From: Streptomyces filamentosus
GTDB taxonomy: Bacteria > Actinomycetota > Actinomycetes > Streptomycetales > Streptomycetaceae
Assembly (NCBI RefSeq): GCF_014654895.1
Contig: NZ_BNBE01000004.1
Span: 186,001-250,000, forward strand
DNA length: 64,000 nt
Direction: 5' to 3'
This document shows positions 47,928 to 56,800 of the stretch, one piece after another. The notes under the pieces are model-generated. The model was not told the DNA's origin and ran no database searches. It was given only the letters and a program-made list of their open reading frames with translations. The translations under genes and the position numbers were made by a program. Within the stretch, counting starts at the first letter, position 1. Each line of letters begins with the position of its first letter.

Positions 47928-49577
47928 ATGAGCGACGCCACCACGTCCCCGACACAGCCCGGCCCGACCGATCCGGGCGACCCGCTCGCCCTCGCCGACC
48001 TGTTCGCCGGGGGCGGCGAGGCGTGGCTGCCGCTCCTGAAGCCCGTCCTCGAGGGCCGGCCGGATGCCGAGCGGTTCATCGGGCCGGGGCGCCCCCCGGA
48101 GGTCGTACCGGTCCGCGAGCTCACCTTCCAGGCGCTCAAGCCGAATCCGCCGCACAGGTGGAAGGTCGTCGTCTTCGGCCAGAACCCCTATCCGCGGCCG
48201 GAGAGCGCCACCGGCATCGCCATGTTCGACAACACCTTCAACGACTGGGAGGACAGCCAGTTCGGACGGGTCGTCAGCATCCGCTGCCTGATCAAGGCGG
48301 CGGCGATGTGGAAGTATGGCATCGTCAAGAAGACCCCCGTCGGCGACGTCCGGGCGCTCCTGAAGGAGCGCGACGCGGTGCAGCCGCCGGAGTGGTTCCA
48401 GGCGATGCTCACCCAGGGGGTGCTGCTGCTGAACGCCTCGCTGACCGCGAGCGCCGACGGCGCCCTGGGCACCGACCGGCACACCGCTTTCTGGCGGCCC
48501 GTCGCCGAGCGGATCGTGGAGGAGATCCTGCGCGCCAAGCAGGACGCCGAGGACCCCGAGGACCGGGGGGTCGTCTTCGCCTGGTGGGGCGCCCACGCCC
48601 GCAGCCTGAAGAAGACGGTGCAGCGGCTGGAGAAGAACTATCCGGGCGTCGAGGTCCGGCACCTCGACCACGCCAATCCCGCCGCCCAGGGCGACCTGTT
48701 CTGCGAGGGAGACCACCTCGCCGCCGTGAACGACGCCCTGATGTCGCTCGGCGCGGAGGCCGTCGACTGGCTGCCGAGCAAGGGGTGGGACCGGGCGGCG
48801 GCCGGGCCCTCGGCGGGACCGGGCACCGGTGGTGCGGACGCCGGCGTCGCCGCCCGCATGGGCGCCTTCATCGCCTCGACGATGGAGCTCCACCAGCTCT
48901 ACCTGGAGCGGCTGACCGGCGTCCGTGACGAGGGGCACGTCCTGCCTCCGCTCACCGGCGTCCTCGACACGCCGCTGATGTCCTTCGAGGAGGCCGTCGG
49001 GCCGGTCACCGGCGTGCTGTCCGGGCTCGGCCGGCACATCGACCGCTCCCGCGAGTTCGGCAAGCGGCGCGCCGACGAGCAGGCGGGGGCCGGGCTCTCC
49101 GCCGACGCGATCGCCGCGCTCTTCCTCTACACCTGCGAGTCCGGTTTCTACCGGGACATCAACGCCGTCCTGCGGTCCCCGGACCGCGAGCGGGCGGTGC
49201 CCTACCTGCCGTACCTGCGGCTGCTGTTCTCCGCGGTGGAGTCGCTGCCGGTCCGGACGGAGCCGCTCTGGCGCGGTGTCGCCCTGGACCTGCGCCGTCA
49301 GTACCCGGTCGGGTCGACGGTCACCTGGTGGGGCGTCTCCTCCTGCACCTCGGAGCCGGCCGTCGCCCGGTCGTTCCTCGGCGGCCGGGGGAAGCGGACC
49401 CTGTTCGAGGTGACGCCGGCCCGCGCGGTGGGGATCCGCGCGTTCTCCGCGTTCACCGGCGAGGAGGAGTACATCCTCGTGCCGGGCACCCAGCTGGAGG
49501 TGACCGAAGTGAAGGCCGAGCGCGGCGGGCTGTGCACGGTGCGGCTGAGGGAGGTCGAGACCCGGCTCGTGTCCTGA
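47928..49577 (+). CDS. Fusion of a uracil-DNA-glycosylase-fold domain with an ADP-ribosyltransferase
   Basis: A 549-residue two-domain protein. Residues about 45-285 are a family-1 UNG fold: 'VVVFGQNPYPRPESATGIAM' (motif GQDPYH, with the catalytic Asp replaced by Asn86), 'VLLLNASLT' (166-173), 'VVFAWWGAHARSLKK' and 'HLDHANPAAQGDLF' with His248 at the HPSPLS position. A Gly/Ala linker (290-310) leads to an R-S-E ADP-ribosyltransferase: Arg449 in 'LWRGVAL', Ser471-Ser472 in 'WWGVSSCTSEPAVA' and the ExE pair Glu512/Glu514 in 'TGEEEYILVPGT', intact for arginine-type transfer. GGAGG precedes the ATG. It follows the macro-domain gene and ends at a strong terminator. The UNG part may target DNA while the ART modifies a partner. 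Confidence 0.85.
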   Translation: MSDATTSPTQPGPTDPGDPLALADLFAGGGEAWLPLLKPVLEGRPDAERFIGPGRPPEVVPVRELTFQALKPNPPHRWKVVVFGQNPYPRPESATGIAMFDNTFNDWEDSQFGRVVSIRCLIKAAAMWKYGIVKKTPVGDVRALLKERDAVQPPEWFQAMLTQGVLLLNASLTASADGALGTDRHTAFWRPVAERIVEEILRAKQDAEDPEDRGVVFAWWGAHARSLKKTVQRLEKNYPGVEVRHLDHANPAAQGDLFCEGDHLAAVNDALMSLGAEAVDWLPSKGWDRAAAGPSAGPGTGGADAGVAARMGAFIASTMELHQLYLERLTGVRDEGHVLPPLTGVLDTPLMSFEEAVGPVTGVLSGLGRHIDRSREFGKRRADEQAGAGLSADAIAALFLYTCESGFYRDINAVLRSPDRERAVPYLPYLRLLFSAVESLPVRTEPLWRGVALDLRRQYPVGSTVTWWGVSSCTSEPAVARSFLGGRGKRTLFEVTPARAVGIRAFSAFTGEEEYILVPGTQLEVTEVKAERGGLCTVRLREVETRLVS

Positions 49578-49584
49578 CCGTGCC

Positions 49585-49622
49585 GTCCTCCCGCGAGGCC
49601 GCCCCCGGCCCCGCGGGAGGAC
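49585..49622 (+). terminator. Terminator after the UNG-ART gene
   Basis: Perfect 11-bp stem GTCCTCCCGCG / CGCGGGAGGAC (49585-49595 with 49612-49622), 16-base loop, eight bases after the stop. Confidence 0.85.
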
Positions 49623-49645
49623 AATTCCCGTTCTTCGCAAGGGTG

Positions 49646-49674
49646 TTGACTTCCTACTGACGGGTACGGAAGAT
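49646..49674 (+). promoter_or_regulatory. Promoter of a leaderless beta-glucosidase message
   Basis: TTGACT (49646-49651), 17 bases, GAAGAT (49669-49674). Transcription would begin at about 49681, one base before the ATG, and no Shine-Dalgarno is present, so a leaderless mRNA is likely. Confidence 0.65.
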
Positions 49675-49681
49675 CGCGTCC

Positions 49682-51013
49682 ATGACAGCCACCTCGGACG
49701 CGCTCCCGACGTTCCCGCCCGGTTTCCTCTGGGGCGTCGCCACCTCGGCCCATCAGATCGAAGGGGACGTCGCCGGGCGGGCGCGCTCGGTGTGGGACGT
49801 CTTCGGGGCGGAGCCCGGCCGGATCCGGGACGGGTCCACGGCGGACGTGGCCTGCGACCACGTGGCCCGCTACCGGGAGGACGTGGCGCTCGTCCGCGAC
49901 CTGGGGGCGGACGCGTACCGCTTCTCGGTCTCCTGGCCCCGGGTGCTCGCGCCCGGCGGGCTCGACTTCTACGACCGGCTGGTCGACGAGCTGTGCGCGC
50001 AGGGGGTGCGGCCCGTGCCGACGCTCTTCCACTGGGACCTGCCGACGGAGGTCGAGGAGGCGGGCGGCTGGCTGGAGCGGGACACGGCCGCCCGCTTCGC
50101 CGCGTACGCGGAGACCGTCGTGGGGCGGCTCGGCGACCGCGTCCGGAAGTGGATCACCCTCAACGAGCCGGCCGAGCACACCCTGCTCGGGCACGCGCTC
50201 GGCGAGCACGCGCCCGGCCGGAAGCTGCTCTTCGACGCGCTGCCCGCCGCCCACCACCAGCTGCTCGGGCACGGGCTCGCCGCGCAGGCGCTGCGCGCGG
50301 CCGGCGTCACGGACATCGGCATCGCCAACTCGCACGGTCCGACCTGGCCCGCGTCCGGCGAGCGGGCCGACGTGGAGGCCGCGGAACTGTACGACGTCAT
50401 CCTCAACCGGCTGTTCTCCGACCCGCTGCTGCTGGGCCGCTACCCGGACGGCTTCGGCGAGCTGATGCCCGGCGGCGACGTGGACGGCGACCTGCGGACG
50501 ATCTCGGAGTCCACGCTCGACTGGTACGGGATCAACTTCTACCAGCCGACGAAGGTGGGCGCGCCCGGCACCGGGGACGTGGAGTTCTCCGGCGTCACCC
50601 TCCCCTCCGGGCTGCCCTTCTCCGTGCGGCACATCGAGGGCCATCCGCTGACGGACTTCGGCTGGCCGGTCGTCCCGGGCGCGTTCACCGAGCTCCTCGT
50701 CTCCTTCCGCGACCGCTACGGCGACCGGCTGCCGCCGCTGGTGATCACGGAGAACGGCTGCGCGTACGACGGCATCGACGACCAGGAGCGGATCGCGTAC
50801 CTCGACGGGCACCTGCGGGCGCTGCACCGGGCCGTGGAGGCGGGCGTCGACGTGCGGGGCTACTTCGTCTGGTCGCTGATGGACAACTTCGAGTGGGCGG
50901 AGGGCTACACGAAGCGCTTCGGGCTCGTGCACGTCGACCACACCACCCAGGAGCGCACGCCGAAGGCGTCGTACGGCTGGCTGCGGGACGCGCTGAGAGC
51001 GCAGCGGGCATGA
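49682..51013 (+). CDS. GH1 beta-glucosidase
   Basis: A 443-residue family 1 glycoside hydrolase: N-terminal 'FPPGFLWGVATSAHQIEGD', acid/base Glu in 'KWITLNEPAEH', nucleophile Glu in 'LVITENGCAYD', and C-terminal 'GYFVWSLMDNFEWAEGY'. The loop after 'RFSVSWPRVLAPGGLDFYDR' is about ten residues shorter than usual (the N-x-x-G stretch is missing), which may widen the active site. Cytoplasmic; probably hydrolyses a beta-glucoside imported by the MFS protein encoded next (ATGA overlap). Confidence 0.94.
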   Translation: MTATSDALPTFPPGFLWGVATSAHQIEGDVAGRARSVWDVFGAEPGRIRDGSTADVACDHVARYREDVALVRDLGADAYRFSVSWPRVLAPGGLDFYDRLVDELCAQGVRPVPTLFHWDLPTEVEEAGGWLERDTAARFAAYAETVVGRLGDRVRKWITLNEPAEHTLLGHALGEHAPGRKLLFDALPAAHHQLLGHGLAAQALRAAGVTDIGIANSHGPTWPASGERADVEAAELYDVILNRLFSDPLLLGRYPDGFGELMPGGDVDGDLRTISESTLDWYGINFYQPTKVGAPGTGDVEFSGVTLPSGLPFSVRHIEGHPLTDFGWPVVPGAFTELLVSFRDRYGDRLPPLVITENGCAYDGIDDQERIAYLDGHLRALHRAVEAGVDVRGYFVWSLMDNFEWAEGYTKRFGLVHVDHTTQERTPKASYGWLRDALRAQRA

Positions 51014-52278
51014 CGGCGGGGGGCGCGGCGGGCACGGCGTCCCCCGGCGCGCTGGAGGAGCCGTCCGAGCGGGTCGGGCGGGGCTGGACGGCCGCGCTGT
51101 CGCTGGCCAACGGCGCGATCTGGGTGGGCTGGTACGGGCCGCTCCAGATCCTCCTCGCGCAGCAGTCCGAGCGGTTCGCGCCCGGCGCGGGCCTGTCGAA
51201 GGAGGCGCTGCTCGCCTGGGTGACCGGGGCCGGGGCGGTGGTGTCGCTGGTCGCGAACCCGCTGTTCGGGGCGGTGTCGGACCGGACCGTGTCGCGGTAC
51301 GGGCGGCGCACGCCGTGGATCGTGGCGGGGGCGGCGGGCGGGGCGCTGTCCCTGCTGCTGCTCGGGGCGGCGGGCACGGTGTGGGTGCTGTTCCTGGGGT
51401 GGTGCCTGGTGCAGCTGACGCTGAACGCGGCCTTCGCCGCGGTCACCGCGGCCGTGCCGGACCGGGTGCCGCGGTGGCAGCGGGGCGCCGTGGGCGGCTG
51501 GCTGGGCGCGGCGCAGATCCTCGGGGTGGTCGGCGGGACGGGGCTCGCGACGGCGGCGGGCGGGGTCGGCGCGGGATACGCGGCCTGCGCCGTGTTCACG
51601 CTGGTGGGCGTCGCGCCGTACGTCCTGCGCCACCCGGACCTGCGTCTCGCCGAGGCGGACCGGCCCGCGTGGTCCTGGCGGGGGTTCGCGGCGGGGTTCC
51701 GGCTGAGTCCGCGCGCCCATCCCGATCTCGCGTGGGCCTGGCTGACCCGGTTCCTGATCAACCTGGGCAACGCGCTGGTGCTGCTCTACCTCTTCTACTA
51801 CCTGCGCGACCGGCTGCACCACCCTGATCCGGAGTCCGGGGTGCTGGTCCTGACGGCGGTGAACGGCGTGACGCTGCTCGCCACCGTGGTGGCGGGCGGC
51901 GCGTGGTCGGACCGGACCGGCCGGCGCAAGCCGTTCGTGCTGTGGTCCGGGGTGCTCATGGCGGCGGCCACGGGGCTGCTGGCCGGCTGGCCGACCTGGA
52001 CCGGGGCGCTCGTCGCCGCGGCCCTGCTCGGGATCGGCTTCGGCGTCTTCACCTCCGTCGACTTCGCCCTGATGACGGACGTCCTGCCGGCGGCCCTCGA
52101 CCGCGGCAAGGACCTCGGCGTCGTCAACATCGCGAACTCCCTCCCCCAGGTGGCGGCCCCCGCCCTGGCCGCCCCGCTGGTGAACCACCTGGGCGGCTAC
52201 CGGACGCTCTTCCTGGTGGCGGCCGGGATCGGCCTGCTCGGGGCGGTGCTGGTGCGCAGGATCAGGGCGGTGGACTGA
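51010..52278 (+). CDS. MFS sugar transporter (GPH-like)
   Basis: A 422-residue, roughly twelve-helix transporter. 'NPLFGAVSDRTVSRYGRRTP' is motif A, and 'GGAWSDRTGRRKPFVLWSG' is its copy in the second half; 'GFGVFTSVDFALMTDVLP' is typical of disaccharide-cation symporters. Coupled to the GH1 gene by ATGA overlap, so it likely imports the beta-glucosidase substrate or a derivative. Confidence 0.9.
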   Translation: MTAGGAAGTASPGALEEPSERVGRGWTAALSLANGAIWVGWYGPLQILLAQQSERFAPGAGLSKEALLAWVTGAGAVVSLVANPLFGAVSDRTVSRYGRRTPWIVAGAAGGALSLLLLGAAGTVWVLFLGWCLVQLTLNAAFAAVTAAVPDRVPRWQRGAVGGWLGAAQILGVVGGTGLATAAGGVGAGYAACAVFTLVGVAPYVLRHPDLRLAEADRPAWSWRGFAAGFRLSPRAHPDLAWAWLTRFLINLGNALVLLYLFYYLRDRLHHPDPESGVLVLTAVNGVTLLATVVAGGAWSDRTGRRKPFVLWSGVLMAAATGLLAGWPTWTGALVAAALLGIGFGVFTSVDFALMTDVLPAALDRGKDLGVVNIANSLPQVAAPALAAPLVNHLGGYRTLFLVAAGIGLLGAVLVRRIRAVD

Positions 52279-52508
52279 GCCCCCTCCGGGCTCGGCGAGG
52301 AGATCCGCGAGGAAATTCAAACTGGTGGACAGCCCCTCGCCGGTGTGGGTGATGACAGCGCATACGGCACGACGAGACTATTAACCGACCGGGGGAATGC
52401 GTCCTCGCCTCCGTGGCGAAGCGTTCTCCCCCGCCGTCGGGCGATGCCGTCCCTCCTCTGCTCGTGCGCCCTTCCCCGCCCTCACCCGCGCGCCTCGGAG
52501 GAGTTGCC

Positions 52509-53879
52509 GTGACCGACTGCGCCGTCCTGTTCCCCGGGCAGGGCGCCTACCTCCCCGGAGCCCTCGCGCCGCTGGCCGAGGACGAACCGCTCGTCCGCGA
52601 GACGCTCGGGACGCTGGACGCGGCGGCGGTCCGCCTCGGACGGACCGCCCCCTCGCGCCTCCTGCTCGACGAGCGGGCCCCGTCGCTGGCCGACCTCGTG
52701 GCCACGGCCCCGGCAGACCTGCACACCGCGCTGTTCGCCGCCGAGATCACCCTCTTCCGGATCCTGACCGAGCGCCACGGGCTGCGGCCCGGCGTCCTGC
52801 TCGGGCACAGCTTCGGCGAACTGGTCGCCCTCACCGCCGCCGGCGCGTACGGCCCCGAGGAGGGCCTGGCCCTGGTCGCCGCCCGCGACGACGCCTTCGC
52901 CGCCCGTCCCCCGGAGCCCGGCGGAATGGTGGCGCTGGGCATCTCGGCGCCCCGGACGGCGGGGCTGCTGAACGGCCTGGGCGAGTGGGAGGTGACCCTC
53001 GCCGCGGACAACAGCCCCCGCCAGTGCGTGGTGTCCGGCCCCGCGGAGCCGCTGGAGCGGGTCCGGGCCGCGGCCGAGACCCTCGGCCTCGGCGCCACCC
53101 GCCTCCGGGTCCCCTACGCCTTCCACCACCGGAGCCTGGCGGCGGTCGCCGACGACTTCGCCCACCGCGCCGCCGCGCTGCGCACCGGCCCGGTCCGGCA
53201 CGTCCTGCACTCGGCGATCCTCGGCCGCCGCCTGGAGGACGCGGACGCGGTGGCCGACCTGGTCGCCGCCCACCTGGTGCGGCCCACCCGCTTCACGGAC
53301 ACGGTGCGCGAACTGCACGCGGACGGGGTGGACGTGTTCGTGGAGTGCGGTCCGCGCGGAGTCCTGAGCGACCTCGTGGCGGCGACGGTACCCGGCGTAC
53401 GCGTCGTCGCACCGCTGCGCCGCAGGGCCGGGGGCCGGGAGGTGGCGGCCGCCCTGGACGGCGTGGCGGGCGGCGCCGCCCGTACCGCCGGCCCGTTCGG
53501 CGCTTCCGGTGGTACCGGTACCACCGGCGCCGCCGGTCCCGGTGACCCCGAACCGGACGGCTCCGCACCGGCCGCGCCCTCCGCCGGGCCGGGCGGGCTC
53601 GACCCGGAGGAGGTCGTGGCCACCCTGCGGACCCTGTACGCGGACGCCCTGGGCTATCCCCCCGAGGTGCTGACCCGGGACGCGGACCTGGAGGCCGACC
53701 TGGGGGTGGACTCCATCAAGCAGACGGAACTGTTCGCCCGGGCCGTCACCCGCTACGGGCGGGCCCTGCCCGCCGAAGGGTCCCGGCTGACGAGCTACAC
53801 GACCCTCGACGCGCTGGCCGGGCTGCTGGGCACCCTGCCCGCCGCCGGGACCGCCGGGACCGCGGGGGTGACGGCGTGA
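52509..53879 (+). CDS. Acyltransferase-ACP didomain protein of a PUFA-like PKS
   Basis: A 456-residue protein. Residues about 1-300 are a malonyl-type acyltransferase: 'VLFPGQGAYLPG', active Ser101 in 'LLGHSFGELVAL', and 'YAFHHRSL' at the specificity position (neither the classical HAFH nor YASH). A Gly/Pro/Ala linker leads to one acyl-carrier protein at about 370-445, with phosphopantetheine Ser402 in 'ADLGVDSIKQTELFAR', the LGxDSIK form of PUFA and enediyne carriers. GTG has GGAGGAG upstream. The stop overlaps the next gene (ATGA... GTGAG region), so both are co-translated. Confidence 0.88.
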   Translation: MTDCAVLFPGQGAYLPGALAPLAEDEPLVRETLGTLDAAAVRLGRTAPSRLLLDERAPSLADLVATAPADLHTALFAAEITLFRILTERHGLRPGVLLGHSFGELVALTAAGAYGPEEGLALVAARDDAFAARPPEPGGMVALGISAPRTAGLLNGLGEWEVTLAADNSPRQCVVSGPAEPLERVRAAAETLGLGATRLRVPYAFHHRSLAAVADDFAHRAAALRTGPVRHVLHSAILGRRLEDADAVADLVAAHLVRPTRFTDTVRELHADGVDVFVECGPRGVLSDLVAATVPGVRVVAPLRRRAGGREVAAALDGVAGGAARTAGPFGASGGTGTTGAAGPGDPEPDGSAPAAPSAGPGGLDPEEVVATLRTLYADALGYPPEVLTRDADLEADLGVDSIKQTELFARAVTRYGRALPAEGSRLTSYTTLDALAGLLGTLPAAGTAGTAGVTA

Positions 53880-56800
53880 GCGGCGGCCCGTCTCCCGTGC
53901 CCCCGGCGGCGCCCGACCTCCGGGGGAAGGTCGCGGTCGTGACCGGCGGCGGCAAGGGCGTGGGCGCGGCCATCAGCCGGGAACTCGCCCGGCGCGGCGC
54001 CCACGTCGTCGTCAACCACTTCCACTCGCCCGGAGCCGCCGAGGAGACCGTCGCCGCGATCCGCCGCGCGGGGGGAAGCGCCCAGGCCCTGCGGGCCAGC
54101 GTCGCCAAGCGCGAGCAGGTCGAGGCGCTGTTCGCGGCGGTCGCCGCCGAGCACGGCGGGGTGGACGTCCTCGTCAACAACGCGGCGCGCGGCGTCTTCG
54201 CCCGCTACGACGACCTCACCGACACCGAATGGCAGCGGGCCCTGGACACCAACCTCCACGGCGCCCGCTGGTGCGCCCTCGCGGCGGCGCCGCTCATGGC
54301 CGCCCGAGGGGGCGGGGCGATGGTCAACGTCTCGTCCATCGGCTCGGCCCTGGCCATGGACAACTACCTGCTGGTGGGCGTGTGCAAGGCCGCGCTGGAG
54401 GCGATGACCCGCTACCTGGCGGCCGACCTCGGCCCCTTGGGCATCCGCGTGAACACCGCCTCCGCCGGGCTCCTGGACAATCCCACCGCCGGTCTGTTCC
54501 CCGGCGCGGCCGGACTCCGGGACACCTGCCGGGCGGCCGCTCCCCTGGGGCGGCTGGGCACCGAGGAGGACCTGGCCCGGGTGGTGGCCTTCCTCGCCTC
54601 TCCGCAGGCGCACTGGATCTCCGGACAGTGCCTGCTGGCGGACGGCGGGCTGTCCGTGGGCCGGGCGATGCTCACCCCGGGGCCGGGACCCGCGGCCGAG
54701 AGGACGGGGAGAAGTGAGGGAAACGGGAGGCCCGGAAGGTCCGAGGGCCCCCGACGGGGCGCGGAGGCCCCCGCCCATGCGTCCCCCGTCCCTCCGTCCG
54801 CCGGGGACCGGACCGTCGCCGTGGTCGGGATGGGCCTGGTGGCGCCCGGTGCGGACGGTCCGGACGCGCTGTGGCGGCGGCTGGTGGAGGGGGTGCCGCA
54901 GTTCGGCGAGGCTCCGGAGCGGTTCGCGCCCGAGCACTTCTGGTCCCCCGACGCCTCTCCCGAGCGCACCTACAGCCGCGTCGCCGGGTACGTCCGGCCG
55001 GCCCCGGCCGGAGACGGAGACGGAACCAGGGGCGAGGACGAGGACGAGGACTTCCTGACGGCCTGGACGCACACCGCCCTCGTCCAGTGCGGGGTCCGGG
55101 GGCTGACCGCCGCCGCCGGGACCCGTACGGCCTGCTTCGCCGGGGCCTGGAGCGAGGGTTCCCAGCACGTCGAGGAGAGCCTGCTCGTCGAGGCCGCCGT
55201 CGAGGGGATCGCCGCCCACTGGCCGGGGACCGCCGACGAGGAGCGGCCCGGAGAGCTGCGCGAGCGGCTGCGGGCCCTGCTGCGCGGCCGTTACCCCCGT
55301 GCCGGGCGGCCGGCGCGGCACCTGCCGCAGGCCGCCGTCCAGCGGGCGGTCGCGCGGCTGCTGCCCGCGGGCACACCGGTGCGGGTCGTCGACACCGCCT
55401 GCTCGTCCTCGCTGTACGCCCTCGACCTGGGGGCGCGGGCCCTGCTCGACGGGGAGTGCGACGTGGCCCTGTGCGGCGGGGTGTTCTCCCTGGGGCCCCG
55501 CTACAGCGTGCTCTTCTCCCAGCTCAAGGGGCTCAGCAGGGCCGGCGCGGTGCGGGCGTTCGACCGCGGCGCGGACGGGGTGCTGTTCTCGGACGGGGCG
55601 GGGTTCGTCGCCCTCAAACGGCTGGACCGGGCCCGGGCGGACGGCGACCGGGTCCTCGGGGTCCTGGCCGGTTTCGGGGCGGCTTCCGACGGTCGCGGGC
55701 GCGCCGTGCACGCGCCCCACCACACCGGCCAGGAGCGGGCGTTGGCCCGGGCCCGTACCGCTTCCGGGATCGGCGCCGACGCCGTCGACTGGGTGGTGGC
55801 GCACGCCACCGGGACCCCGGTGGGGGACGGGGTGGAGCGCGACGTCCTGGCCCGGGAGCTGCCGCACGCCTGGTGCACGTCCAACAAGTCGGTGATCGGG
55901 CACACCGGCTGGACCGCGGGCGTGGCCTCCGTCGTCCACGCCCTGCAGGCCCTCGCCCACGGCGTGATCCCGCCGCAGATCCCCTACGCAGCCCCGGACG
56001 GCGCGCCCTCGCTGCGGGTGCCGACCGGTCCCGTGCCCTGGCCCCGGACCGCCGGCCGTCCCCGGACGGTCGGGGTGTCCTCGTTCGGCTTCGGCGGCAC
56101 CGGCGCCCACCTGCTGATCCAGGACGCGCCCCGCCCCGGGGAGGCCGCTCCCGCCTCCCTGCCGGAGCCCGTCGCCGACGATCCCGTGGTGGCGGTGGCC
56201 TGGTCGGCCCACCTGCCGGGCGCGCCCGGCACGGCGGAGGTGGCCCGGCGCCTGGCCGCGGGCCTGCCGCCCGCCGAACGGCGCTCGTTCGGGCCGCGCT
56301 ACCCCGCGCCGTCCTTCGGCGAGGTCCGCATGCCCTCCCGTACGGTGGAGGCCGTCGACCGCGCCCAACTGATGGCCCTCCAGGCCGCGGCCGGGCTCAC
56401 CGGCCCGGACGGCTCCCCCTGGTGGACGGGGCTGGAGGAGCGCTGCGGGGTCTTCGCCGCCCACGCGGGCATCCCCTCCCGCTCCCCCGACGTCACCCTC
56501 CGCTGTTACGCCGCCTCGCTGACGGAGGCCGTGCGCGACCCCGCCCCTTCCGCCGGCCTCGACCCCCGGGCGCTCGCCCGGGCCACCGCCGGCCTCCTGG
56601 CGGCGGTGCGCGAACGGACCGAGCCGGGCGAGGACACCCTGGCCGGACTGATGCCCAACGTGATCCCGGCCCGGATCGCCGCCCGGTACGACCTGCACGG
56701 GCCCACCATGACCCTGGACACGGGCGTCACCTCCGGCCGCACCGCGCTGCGCACGGCGGCGGCCCATCTGCGGCGCGGCGAGCTGGACCTGGCGCTGGTG

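Noticed and set aside
47153..49577. Calling the macro/ART pair a DarTG system
   Set aside because: The transferase half shows the R-S-ExE arginine-type motif and is fused to a UNG fold, unlike DarT, which modifies thymidine with a different core.
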